From: Archangium sp.
GTDB lineage: Bacteria > Myxococcota > Myxococcia > Myxococcales > Myxococcaceae
Assembly (NCBI GenBank): GCA_016793585.1
Contig: JAEUJR010000909.1
Location: forward strand, 1-6,652
Direction: 5' to 3'
DNA length: 6,652 nucleotides
The notes below the pieces were generated by a model. The model was given only the letters and a program-made list of their open reading frames with translations, was not told the DNA's origin and did no database searches. The translations under genes were made by a program, and so were the position numbers. Positions 1-6,261 of the stretch are shown here, piece after piece. How positions within the stretch are numbered: the stretch's first letter is position 1; every line of letters starts with the position of its first letter.

Positions 1-80
1 TCCAGCGACAACGGCATGGGCGGCGCCTTACCAGATGGGTCGGGCCGCCACGCGAACAGACTGGCCTGTCGGTGGGCCTT

Positions 81-100
81 GTCTGCGGAGCTCCGCTGAC
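81..100. repeat. 20-base near-perfect palindrome, possible operator
   Basis: GTCTGCGGAGCTCCGCTGAC is an inverted repeat in which nine of ten base pairs match, the exception being T84/T97. The central 12 bases (85-96) are a perfect palindrome. There is no loop, so it is a poor RNA hairpin but a plausible site for a dimeric repressor or activator. It ends 26 bases before the ATG at 127, where an operator could act on the dioxygenase gene. Its function is inference from symmetry and position only; palindromes of this quality arise by chance now and then in GC-rich DNA. Confidence 0.4.
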
Positions 101-117
101 GAGGATATGAGCCGTCT

Positions 118-121
118 GGAG
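118..121 (+). promoter_or_regulatory. Ribosome binding site for the long dioxygenase start
   Basis: GGAG lies five bases before the ATG at 127. It supports translation of the long form with the signal-like N-terminus. Confidence 0.5.
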
Positions 122-126
122 AAGCC

Positions 127-1068
127 ATGGCTGAAGACCCGAAGAAGACCCTGACCCGACGTGAGACGACCGTCGCCGTGGCCGGCCTGGCTGCGGCAGC
201 GACCGTCGGTGGCCTCGTCGCCGCGACCCCGAAGCCCTCGCAGGAGAAGACGCCGATGAGCTCCAACCCGAATCGCATGCCGATGGCCTTCGTCCCGCAC
301 GGTGGAGGCCCGTGGCCGTTCGTCGATCTCGGCCTCGGCCCGAAGGATCAAGAGAACCGGCTGCGCGACTACCTCGTCGGGCTCGGCGCGATTCCGAAGA
401 CGAAGCCGAAGGCGCTGCTCGTCATCTCGGCGCACTGGGAAGAAGCGGTTCCCACGGTGATGACGAACCCGAAGCCGCCGATGCTCTACGACTACTACGG
501 CTTTCCCCCCGAGTCGTACCAGGTGCAGTGGCCCGCTCCCGGAGACCCGGCGCTCGCGAAGCGGGTCCGTGCACTGCTCGAGGGCGCGGGTATTCCCTCC
601 GCAGAAGACTCCGCGCGCGGATTCGATCACGGCACCTTCGTGCCCTTCAAGCTCGCCTTCCCCAACGCCGACGTGCCGACGGTGCAGCTCTCGCTCAAGG
701 CGGGCCTCGACCCGAAGGAGCACCTCGCCATCGGCCGTGCGCTCGCGCCGTTGCGTGACGAAGGCGTGTTCATTCTCGGCAGCGGCATGACCTTTCACAA
801 CCTGCGCGCGTTCTTCCAGGGCGGTGGCGGCCCGGTGTCTGAAGCGTTCGACGCGTGGCTGCAAGAGACGATGAAGGCTCCGCCTGAGCAGCGCGATGCG
901 CGGCTGATGGAGTGGAAGAAGGCTCCCGGTGCCCGCGCCGCCCACCCGCGTGAAGAGCACCTCGTGCCGTTGATGGTCATCGCCGGCGCGGCCGGAGCCG
1001 ACCCCGTGTCGATTCCCTATGCCGACCTCTACGTCGACGTGAAGCTCTCGGCGTACCACTACGCCTGA
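127..1068 (+). CDS. LigB/DODA-type extradiol ring-cleavage dioxygenase with Tat-like N-terminus
   Basis: This 313-residue protein belongs to the class III (LigB/DODA, E. coli YgiD-like) extradiol dioxygenases. These are metal enzymes that open catechol-type rings beside the hydroxyl pair; the family includes 4,5-DOPA dioxygenase. Visible family motifs are PHGGGPWPF (H58), SAHWE (H103), GFDHGTF (H168), SGMTFHN (H224) and HPREEHL (H273, H278). Their order and spacing match YgiD, and H58 and H103 are the likely metal ligands. Residues 1-43 are extra compared with the usual 260-270 residue family: a charged start, TRRET (R11-R12), then an Ala/Gly/Val-rich stretch to about residue 33. This resembles a twin-arginine signal, though the motif lacks the usual hydrophobic residue after RR. 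An internal ATG at 256 with its own ribosome site would give a 270-residue form starting MSSNPNRMP. The substrate cannot be told from sequence. The gene appears to be transcribed alone; no terminator is evident in the 76 bases before the sigma gene. Confidence 0.9.
   Translation: MAEDPKKTLTRRETTVAVAGLAAAATVGGLVAATPKPSQEKTPMSSNPNRMPMAFVPHGGGPWPFVDLGLGPKDQENRLRDYLVGLGAIPKTKPKALLVISAHWEEAVPTVMTNPKPPMLYDYYGFPPESYQVQWPAPGDPALAKRVRALLEGAGIPSAEDSARGFDHGTFVPFKLAFPNADVPTVQLSLKAGLDPKEHLAIGRALAPLRDEGVFILGSGMTFHNLRAFFQGGGGPVSEAFDAWLQETMKAPPEQRDARLMEWKKAPGARAAHPREEHLVPLMVIAGAAGADPVSIPYADLYVDVKLSAYHYA
242..246 (+). promoter_or_regulatory. Internal ribosome binding site for a short dioxygenase form
   Basis: AGGAG sits nine bases before the in-frame ATG at 256. 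That ATG gives a protein of normal family length, so either this is the true start or both starts are used. The AGGAG may also simply be part of the Gln-Glu-Lys codons. Confidence 0.4.
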
Positions 1069-1144
1069 CGCCAACCGCTCGGGACTGCTGGTGAAACCCG
1101 CTCGCTGTTAACGCAGGCCGCTCTCAAGCATCCTTCCGGTCAGC
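1069..1144. other. Spacer before the sigma-CpaB-VWA operon
   Basis: Seventy-six non-coding bases separate the dioxygenase stop from the sigma-factor start, so the operon promoter should lie here or inside the upstream gene. The heptamer CCGCTCG occurs twice. I see no strong stem-loop with a T-run, no clear sigma-70 pair and no convincing ECF-type -35 (GGAAC-like) element. An in-frame TAA at 1109-1111 bounds how far upstream the sigma gene can start. Confidence 0.4.
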
Positions 1145-1723
1145 GTGTCAGCGGTCGTCCAGAGGGAGTCGTCTGCTCCGGTCTCGAGCCGGCAGAAACC
1201 CGTCTGGTTGCCGTGGGTGGCGGGCGCGCGGCGAAACGAGCGTGAGGCGTTTGGCAAGCTACACCAGCACTTCGCGCGGCTGGTACACGCCGTCATCATC
1301 ACGAAGGTGCCCGCGGCCGACGCGTCTGACCTCACGCAGGACGTGTTTTTGCTGATGCTCTCGAAGTTGCCGACGCTGGAGGACGATCAGGCGTTTCCCG
1401 CGTGGCTGCTCGAGATCGCCCGCAACCGTGCTTCGAAGTTCTTGAGAGACCGGCCGCGCAGGTCGCCGGCCGAGCTCGACGAAGAGCCGCACGCGCCCGA
1501 TCGGTCTGGCTGGCCCGACGCGAAGAAGGTGCTCCTGGCGCTCCAGACGCTGCCCGAGACGTACGCCGAGACGCTCGCCATGCGCCTCATCGAAGGTCTG
1601 AACGGCCCCGACATCGCCGAGCGCACGGGCCTGACTCCGGGCTCGGTGCGCGTGAACCTGCATCGCGGCATGGCGATGCTGCGCGAAAAGCTCGGCCTCT
1701 CACCGAAGGAGGGCGACGAATGA
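1145..1723 (+). CDS. ECF-type RNA polymerase sigma factor
   Basis: This 192-residue protein has the two domains of an extracytoplasmic-function sigma factor. Region 2, about residues 35-104, contains the typical ADASDLTQDVFLLML segment, followed by AFPAWLLEIARNRASKFLR, which recognises and melts the -10. Region 4, about 128-185, contains ALQTLPETYAETLAMRLIEG and a helix-turn-helix (about 153-178: PDIAERTGLTPGSVRVNLHRG) that binds the -35. There is no region 3, as expected for this class. The chosen start is GTG at 1145, the first after the in-frame TAA at 1109. It has no clear ribosome site, and a later GTG at 1217 would remove 24 poorly conserved residues, so the start is uncertain. The stop codon overlaps the ATG of the CpaB-like gene. 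ECF factors are usually held inactive by a co-transcribed anti-sigma factor, and the next gene occupies that position. Confidence 0.92.
   Translation: MSAVVQRESSAPVSSRQKPVWLPWVAGARRNEREAFGKLHQHFARLVHAVIITKVPAADASDLTQDVFLLMLSKLPTLEDDQAFPAWLLEIARNRASKFLRDRPRRSPAELDEEPHAPDRSGWPDAKKVLLALQTLPETYAETLAMRLIEGLNGPDIAERTGLTPGSVRVNLHRGMAMLREKLGLSPKEGDE
1707..1712 (+). promoter_or_regulatory. Strong ribosome binding site fixing the CpaB-like start
   Basis: AGGAGG lies seven bases before ATG 1720 and inside the last codons of the sigma gene. With the ATGA overlap, it fixes the start and suggests translational coupling of the two proteins. Confidence 0.8.
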
Positions 1724-2727
1724 GTGACCCGCTCTTCGATGGCCCCGGAAACGATCCCGAGCTCGACGCGCTCGAGCACGAGCTGGCTGGCTATCGCTTC
1801 GATTCCTCACCTCCCGACCTGCCGGCGAAGCGCTCGTCGGAGCCGAAGCCCGCGCGCCGTGAAGCGCCGTTGCCCGACGTCATGCGCTCGAGCGGCGCCA
1901 CGTTCTCGCTGCGCGGCAAGGCGCCGCTGTTCGTCTCGCTGGCGCTCGCGCTCGTCGCGGGCGTCGTCTCGTACTCAGCGGTGAAGAAGAAGGAGATGGA
2001 CGTTCGCAAGGGCTGGAACCTGGTGCCCGTCGTCGTTGCCGCCACCGACGTCTCCGAAGGCACCGTCGTCACCATGGAGATGATCAGCCAGCGCTCGATT
2101 CCCGAGCAGTTCGTCACGTCGTCGGTCGTGAAGCCCGACTCGGCCTCGTACATCGTGAACCAGAAGGTGCTGGTGCCGATTCAGGCCGGTGACCCGCTGC
2201 TGTGGAGCCAGTTCGAGACCACGAAGGCCGCCGAGCGCCTGTCGACGAAGGTGCAGAAGAAGGCGCGCGCCGTCACCATCGAGACGAAGGGCGCGCAGTC
2301 GGTCGGCGGCTGGGTGCGGCCGAACGATCACGTCGATCTCATCGGCACGTTCAAGGACCCCGCGACGGGAGAGCAGGTGGCCGTGACGCTCATGCAGAAC
2401 GTCATCGTGCTCGCGACGGGGAAGATCACCGGCACCACCAACGTGAACCTCGTGCCCGAGGGCCAGCGCGACTACGCGAACGTATCGCTGCTGCTGCTGC
2501 CCGAAGAGGCCGAGATGGCGGTGCTCGCGCAAGAGCTCGGCGCGTTGACGCTCACCCTGCGAAACGAAGAAGACCTCGACGTGCTCGAAGAGCGCGGGCG
2601 CGCCACCATCAACACGCTGCTCTCGGGTGAGCGCACGAAGGTGCTCCAGTCGAAGCGCTTCAACACCATTCAGGTGATCAAGGGCTCATCGTCGAGCGAC
2701 ACGAAGACGGCGGCGCCTGGCGAGTAG
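1720..2727 (+). CDS. CpaB/RcpC-like SAF-domain membrane protein with cytoplasmic N-terminal extension
   Basis: This 335-residue protein resembles CpaB/RcpC, the periplasmic subunit of Flp/Tad pilus machines that supports the outer-membrane secretin. A hydrophobic segment at about 68-88 (APLFVSLALALVAGVVSYSA) is followed by a SAF-type domain at about 100-165 (LVPVVVAATDVSEGTVVTM; VLVPIQAGDPLLWSQF). An RcpC-type region follows at about 180-290 (ARAVTIETKG, GGWVRPNDHVDLIGTF, VSLLLLPEEAEMAVLAQELG). CpaB proteins usually begin directly with the membrane helix. Here about 65 residues come first: an acidic DPELDALEHELAGYRF segment, then a Pro/Lys/Arg-rich linker. That region would face the cytoplasm and has no zinc-binding His-Cys motif. 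The start overlaps the sigma stop as ATGA. No other Flp/Tad genes are in view. The CpaB relationship is well supported; an anti-sigma role for the extension is inference from position. It could instead be a CpaB of a dispersed Tad system whose gene simply happens to follow a sigma gene. Confidence 0.85.
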   Translation: MSDPLFDGPGNDPELDALEHELAGYRFDSSPPDLPAKRSSEPKPARREAPLPDVMRSSGATFSLRGKAPLFVSLALALVAGVVSYSAVKKKEMDVRKGWNLVPVVVAATDVSEGTVVTMEMISQRSIPEQFVTSSVVKPDSASYIVNQKVLVPIQAGDPLLWSQFETTKAAERLSTKVQKKARAVTIETKGAQSVGGWVRPNDHVDLIGTFKDPATGEQVAVTLMQNVIVLATGKITGTTNVNLVPEGQRDYANVSLLLLPEEAEMAVLAQELGALTLTLRNEEDLDVLEERGRATINTLLSGERTKVLQSKRFNTIQVIKGSSSSDTKTAAPGE

Positions 2728-2739
2728 ACTTCCCGCTTC

Positions 2740-4023
2740 GTGAATCGGCGAACCGCCTGGGGGTTGCTCTTTCTGCTGCTCGCGCTCGCAGGCGGCGTGT
2801 GGCGCTTCGTGCAGCCCGAGCCCGAGGTGGAGCGCTCGCCCGAGCCCACGTCAGGACCGCTCGAACGAACCGTGGTCGATACGCTCGCCGTGGTTCCGTT
2901 GCCATCGCCTGAGGTCGTCGACTCAGGAGCGCTCGAGTCGAACGTTCTCGTCACCGACGCAGGCGCCTCGACGTTCACCACGCAACCGCCGCTGGGCTTC
3001 GACGTCGACGCGTACGTGGCGAAGTGGCGCGCGGCGCTGGCTCCGCTGCTCAACCGCACCGCGCCCACGAAGAGCATCACCACCCGCGAGGCGGACCGTG
3101 GCTCGAGCTTCGCGCCCGCCGTCGATGGTGGCGTCGTCAGGTGTTCGCCGCGCCGGGTCTCGCTCCGGTTCAACGAGAGCGCCCAGGTCGACATCTTCGT
3201 CTTCGTCGACACGTCTGGCTCGATGACCGGAGTGCTGCCCGACGTCGCGCAGTGGCTGGGTGAGCTCGAGTTCGGGCTGCGCGAGGCTCAGCGCGACTTT
3301 CAGCTCGTGGTGGTCGCGAACACCGACTGGCTGCTGCGCACCGAGCGTGTTCGCCTCGACGCCGGCGTCATCAAGCAGCGCATCAACTCCAACGACATCG
3401 TCGAGGTCGTGCTCGCCTCTGGCTCGTCACCGACGGGCTGGCGCTCGTTCGCGCGGCCGGGCGTGCCGACGGAGTTGGTTCTCGTCACCGACGACTCGCC
3501 GTACGGCCACCCGTCGTACGAGGCGCGCTTCGAGGCGTTGATGGGTGATGCGCTCCCGCAGACGCGCGTTCACGTGATGGGTGGCTTCGACGTTGGCTCG
3601 GCCAATCTGCTCGGGCCTGAACAACCGCTCGCGCCGGGCGTCTGCCGGCCCCACGGCGTGGCTCACGGCCTCGAGTACCAGCACCTCTCGATGACCTATC
3701 GAGGGAGCCGGACGAGCCTGTGTCGCCCCGACTCGTGGAGCGCGCTGAAAGACGTGCTGCTGAAGACCCCCGTGCCTCAAGAAGCGCGCTGCGCGTGGCA
3801 GTTCGAGCTGCACCCCGACGCAGTGCTCGAGCCGCCGCTCGCGTTGCCGGCCTCGGGCCTGCCGGTGTCGTTGATTCGCGAGCACACCCTCGCCGACTGC
3901 GGGAGCGGCTTTCGGCGCAGCTACCTCGCTGACGAGCGCAGCATTACCTTGTGCCCGGCCACGTGTGTGGCGCTGCCCGAAGACGGGTTTCGGGGGCTCG
4001 AGTTCTCGTGGTCGTGCCGCTGA
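2740..4023 (+). CDS. Membrane-anchored von Willebrand factor A domain protein
   Basis: This protein has 427 residues. Residues 5-22 form a hydrophobic anchor after MNRR; there is no lipobox Cys and no clear cleavage site, so it is probably held in the inner membrane facing the periplasm. A Pro/Glu/Ser-rich linker (about 25-130) precedes a VWA domain at about 149-345. The metal-binding DxSxS motif is intact in DIFVFVDTSGSM (D157, S159, S161). The supporting elements are GSSPTG (228-233) and the aspartate in LVLVTDDSP (D251). VWA domains bind protein partners through this metal site. The C-terminal part holds seven of the eight cysteines (302, 328, 351, 387, 405, 409, 426), with CAWQFELHPDA and ITLCPATC, probably disulphide-bonded outside the cytoplasm. 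The start is GTG at 2740, 12 bases after the CpaB-like stop and without a clear ribosome site. It is likely co-transcribed with the sigma and CpaB-like genes. The partner is unknown. Confidence 0.85.
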   Translation: MNRRTAWGLLFLLLALAGGVWRFVQPEPEVERSPEPTSGPLERTVVDTLAVVPLPSPEVVDSGALESNVLVTDAGASTFTTQPPLGFDVDAYVAKWRAALAPLLNRTAPTKSITTREADRGSSFAPAVDGGVVRCSPRRVSLRFNESAQVDIFVFVDTSGSMTGVLPDVAQWLGELEFGLREAQRDFQLVVVANTDWLLRTERVRLDAGVIKQRINSNDIVEVVLASGSSPTGWRSFARPGVPTELVLVTDDSPYGHPSYEARFEALMGDALPQTRVHVMGGFDVGSANLLGPEQPLAPGVCRPHGVAHGLEYQHLSMTYRGSRTSLCRPDSWSALKDVLLKTPVPQEARCAWQFELHPDAVLEPPLALPASGLPVSLIREHTLADCGSGFRRSYLADERSITLCPATCVALPEDGFRGLEFSWSCR

Positions 4024-4026
4024 CGG

Positions 4027-4344
4027 TCAGTTCACGTACTTCGGCATCACGAAGTACAGGTCGACGTCGGCTTCGCACTCGACGCAGCGGCCACGCGCGA
4101 CCCGCAGGCCCAGCCGCGGCGTCTCTCCGAGCGACATCACCCGGCCGCCGCAGGTGCAGCGTACGTTGGTGATGGCTTCGTCCATCTGTTTGCCCGACTT
4201 CAGCACGATGGGGTTGTCGGCCGAGAAGCCCGGGGTCGCGGCGCGCTCGGCGTTCGTGCGGCGCGTCTTCACCGCGGCGACGACTTTGCGCGTGCTCCAC
4301 ACGGCGAGCGCGACCAGCAGGGCGAGCAGCAGCAGATCCACCAC
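4027..4344 (-). CDS. Small membrane-anchored zinc-ribbon protein, unknown function
   Basis: This is a 105-residue protein I cannot name. Residues 3-17 (DLLLLALLVALAVWS) form one membrane helix, followed by a basic stretch (RKVVAAVKTRR) that should place the rest in the cytoplasm. The C-terminal half holds four cysteines as CxC (63, 65) and CxxC (87, 90), flanked by GGRVMSLGETPRLGLRVARG and ending LYFVMPKYVN: a zinc-ribbon-like fold. From memory, similar cysteine modules ending in a 'LYF' strand occur in uncharacterised myxobacterial proteins. It lies 34 bases after cheB on the same strand, so it is probably the last gene of the chemosensory operon. The start is GTG at 4344, with another GTG in the next codon; neither has a good ribosome site. 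Its stop is three bases from the stop of the converging VWA gene. Confidence 0.7.
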   Translation of the reverse strand: MVDLLLLALLVALAVWSTRKVVAAVKTRRTNAERAATPGFSADNPIVLKSGKQMDEAITNVRCTCGGRVMSLGETPRLGLRVARGRCVECEADVDLYFVMPKYVN

Positions 4345-4378
4345 GACGTCATCGCGACTTGCCGGCGCTGACGCAAGC

Positions 4379-5434
4379 TCACGCCGCAGGTTTGGCGGAG
4401 CGCCCGTGGAGCGCGAGGGCGAGCGCCCGCGGCCCGATCTTCGAGAGCGGCAACACTTCGCAGGCGGCCCCGCGCTTGAACGCTTCGCCGGGCATGCCCC
4501 ACACCACGCTCGTCTCTCTGTCCTGCACGATGGTCGTCGCGCCCGACTGCTTCACCGTCAGCAGCCCCGCTGCGCCATCGGCGCCCATGCCCGTCAGCAA
4601 CATCGCGACGGCGTTGTGCCCGACGTTCTTCGCGACCGACTCGAAGAGCACGTCGACCGAAGGCCTATGGCGGTTCACGGGCTCGTCGTCACCGATGGCG
4701 CAGAAGTACTTGAGGCCGCTGCGCTCGACGCGCAGGTGTTTGCCGCCGGGCGCGACGTACGCGTGACCCGTCAACAGCGGCGCGCCGTCGTTGGCCTCAC
4801 GCACGACGAGGTTCGTGTTGCGGTCGAGCCGCGCGGCGAAGCGGGCCGAGAACATCTCGGGAATGTGCTGGGCGATGACGATGGCCGGTGCGTCGGGAGG
4901 CATGGTGGCCAGCACGTCGGCGATGGCCTCGGTGCCGCCAGTGGAGGCGCCGATGGCGATGAGCCGATCGGTCGTGTGCAGCGCCTTCACCTTCTCGAAG
5001 TTCGTGCGCGGCGTCTTCTCGGTGCGAGCCGCTACGTTGGCGGTCGCCGCGTTCTTCACCTTCGCGACCAGCTCTCCTGCGAGCGCGTGCAGGCCGGCCG
5101 ACAAGTCGAGCGACGGCTTGGTGACGAAGTCGACGGCGCCCGATTGCAGGGCGGCCATCGTCGCGTCGGCGCCCGAGGCGGTGAGCGACGACACCATCAC
5201 CACCGGCATCGGCCGCAGCCGCATCAGGTTGTTCAAGAACGTCAGCCCGTCCATGCGCGGCATCTCGACGTCGAGCGTGAGCACGTCGGGGTCGAGCTTC
5301 TTGATGAGCTCTCGCGCCTCGAAGGGGTCGCGCGCCGTGCCGACCACCTCGATGGCCGGGTCTTGCGAGAGCACCTCGGTCAGCAGCTTTCGCACGAAGC
5401 CGCTGTCGTCGACGATGAGCACCCGACAAGTCAC
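4379..5434 (-). CDS. cheB: Chemotaxis protein-glutamate methylesterase/glutaminase CheB
   Basis: CheB removes methyl groups from (and deamidates) receptor glutamates, undoing CheR during chemosensory adaptation. This one has 351 residues, close to E. coli's 349. The N-terminal receiver domain (about 3-120) has the acidic pair D9-D10, phospho-acceptor D55 in [13 protein letters not shown]82-S83 and K106 in VTKPS. A linker of about 35 residues leads to the catalytic domain (about 156-345) with GASTGG (S164), AQH (H190) and TGMGADG (D286). These are the same numbers as the E. coli Ser-His-Asp triad, so it should be active and controlled by phosphorylation from a CheA kinase not in this window. 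The start is GTG at 5434, overlapping the cheR stop by four bases (GTGA) with GGAGG six bases upstream. The frame is open much further upstream, but that part merely shadows cheR. Confidence 0.97.
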   Translation of the reverse strand: MTCRVLIVDDSGFVRKLLTEVLSQDPAIEVVGTARDPFEARELIKKLDPDVLTLDVEMPRMDGLTFLNNLMRLRPMPVVMVSSLTASGADATMAALQSGAVDFVTKPSLDLSAGLHALAGELVAKVKNAATANVAARTEKTPRTNFEKVKALHTTDRLIAIGASTGGTEAIADVLATMPPDAPAIVIAQHIPEMFSARFAARLDRNTNLVVREANDGAPLLTGHAYVAPGGKHLRVERSGLKYFCAIGDDEPVNRHRPSVDVLFESVAKNVGHNAVAMLLTGMGADGAAGLLTVKQSGATTIVQDRETSVVWGMPGEAFKRGAACEVLPLSKIGPRALALALHGRSAKPAA

Positions 5435-6261
5435 GAGAGGCCTCCGTCGGTCACCCGCTGGAACGCCGTCTTCCCGATGGAGGTGAGCTGGGTCTGGCTG
5501 CCGAGCACCGCTTCGCTGTGGCCCAGCATCAACACGCCCCCGGGCTTGAGCTGACTGGCCAGGCGCCGCACCGTCTTCACGCGGTTCTCGGGTGAGAAGT
5601 AGATGAGCACGTTGCGGCAGAAGATGACGTCGAAGAGCCCCTTCATCGGCCAGGCGCCCAGCAGGTTGAGCTGCCCGAAGAAGACCTTGCTGCGCAGCTC
5701 GTTGCGAACGCGCAGGTACTCGCGGCTGCGGTCGGGGGTGAAGCTGCTGGCCTGCAGCTCGGGCGCGACCGCCTTCACCTGGTCGACGGGGTACACGCCC
5801 TCTTTGGCCCGCGCGAGAATGTCGGCGTCGATGTCGGTGGCCAGTACCTTCCACGTCGGGGGCGCGTTGGGGGCGCCCCGCAGCGTCATGGCGATCGACC
5901 ACGGCTCCTGGCCCGACGAGCACGCCGACGACCACACCGTGAAGGGCTCGTTCTTCTTCGCCCGGCCGGCGAGGCCCTCGAGCAGCTGAAAATGGTGCCG
6001 CTCTCGGAAGAAGTCGGTGACGTTGGTGGTCAGGGCATTGACGAACTGCCCGCTCTCGCCTTCGTCGCGCTCCACGAGGTCGAGGTAGGGGTCGAAGGCC
6101 ACGAAGCCCAGAGCCTTCACCCGCCGCATCAACCGCGCCACGACGAGCGATTGCCGGTTGTCGGCCAGCTCGATGCCGGCCTTCGAGCGGAGCAACCCTC
6201 GCACGCGCTCGAAGGCAGGCTTGTCGATGTCGAGCTGCGGGTCAGAACTGTTCCCAGACAT
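5431..6261 (-). CDS. cheR: Chemotaxis protein-glutamate O-methyltransferase CheR
   Basis: CheR transfers a methyl group from S-adenosylmethionine to glutamates on chemoreceptors. This 276-residue protein is near the usual length (E. coli 286). An N-terminal helical domain (about 12-75) precedes the methyltransferase fold. Visible signatures are [10 protein letters not shown] (78-87), [16 protein letters not shown] (110-125, the SAM-binding loop, more often 'AGCSTGEEPYS'), ATDID (141-145), LRVRNEL (183-189), [13 protein letters not shown] (210-222) and [13 protein letters not shown] (238-250). The loop before LRVRNEL seems about two residues shorter than the glycine-bearing loop of E. coli CheR. 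ATG 6261 lies inside the 3' end of the receptor gene, with GGGGAG nine bases upstream. The gene overlaps the receptor by 20 bases and cheB by four, so the three are probably translated together. Confidence 0.97.
   Translation of the reverse strand: MSGNSSDPQLDIDKPAFERVRGLLRSKAGIELADNRQSLVVARLMRRVKALGFVAFDPYLDLVERDEGESGQFVNALTTNVTDFFRERHHFQLLEGLAGRAKKNEPFTVWSSACSSGQEPWSIAMTLRGAPNAPPTWKVLATDIDADILARAKEGVYPVDQVKAVAPELQASSFTPDRSREYLRVRNELRSKVFFGQLNLLGAWPMKGLFDVIFCRNVLIYFSPENRVKTVRRLASQLKPGGVLMLGHSEAVLGSQTQLTSIGKTAFQRVTDGGLS
5441..5445 (-). promoter_or_regulatory. cheB: Ribosome binding site that decides the cheB start
   Basis: On the minus strand GGAGG lies six bases before the GTG at 5434. It selects this GTG from a long open frame and sits inside the last codons of cheR, consistent with coupled translation. 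Confidence 0.8.

Larger units (their letters stand above)
1..126. other. Left-edge spacer, no supported gene
   Basis: No confident gene is visible here. Plus-strand frame 1 is open from the edge to a TGA at 97-99 and is fairly rich in G/C at third positions, so it could be the last 32 codons of an upstream gene. I do not recognise the peptide. Alternatively, a minus-strand ATG at 17-15 with an AAGG upstream could be the start of a divergent gene running off the left edge. The sequence does not decide between these. The segment also holds a palindrome at 81-100 and a ribosome site for the next gene. I see no convincing -35/-10 pair. Confidence 0.4.

Noticed and set aside
79..109. TTGTCT followed by ATATG as a sigma-70 promoter for the dioxygenase
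   Set aside because: Both hexamers are poor and the spacing is off; not distinguishable from chance.
28..1074. Long minus-strand open frame (348 codons) opposite the dioxygenase gene
   Set aside because: The encoded product is Arg/Val/His-rich low-complexity sequence typical of antisense shadows in GC-rich DNA, while the plus strand encodes a clear enzyme family.
1402..1719. Possible upstream extension of the CpaB-like protein over the sigma gene
   Set aside because: The extra residues are an Arg/Ala-rich shadow of the sigma factor frame; ATG 1720 has a strong ribosome site and the sigma reading is unmistakable.
2740..2810. VWA protein as a lipoprotein
   Set aside because: No cysteine follows the hydrophobic segment; the first Cys is residue 135.
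4020..4030. Perfect CTGACGGTCAG palindrome over the two converging stop codons
   Set aside because: Six of the eleven bases are forced by two facing TGA stops, the stem is too short for a terminator, and there is no T-run.
3965..5554. Plus-strand open frame of 529 codons across cheB and the zinc-ribbon gene
   Set aside because: It lies antisense to cheB, whose catalytic and receiver residues are all present; the translated product is low-complexity Arg/Ser/Val sequence.
5435..5935. Upstream extension giving CheB a 167-residue N-terminal domain
   Set aside because: This stretch is out-of-frame cheR sequence; the receiver domain begins right after GTG 5434, which has a good ribosome site.
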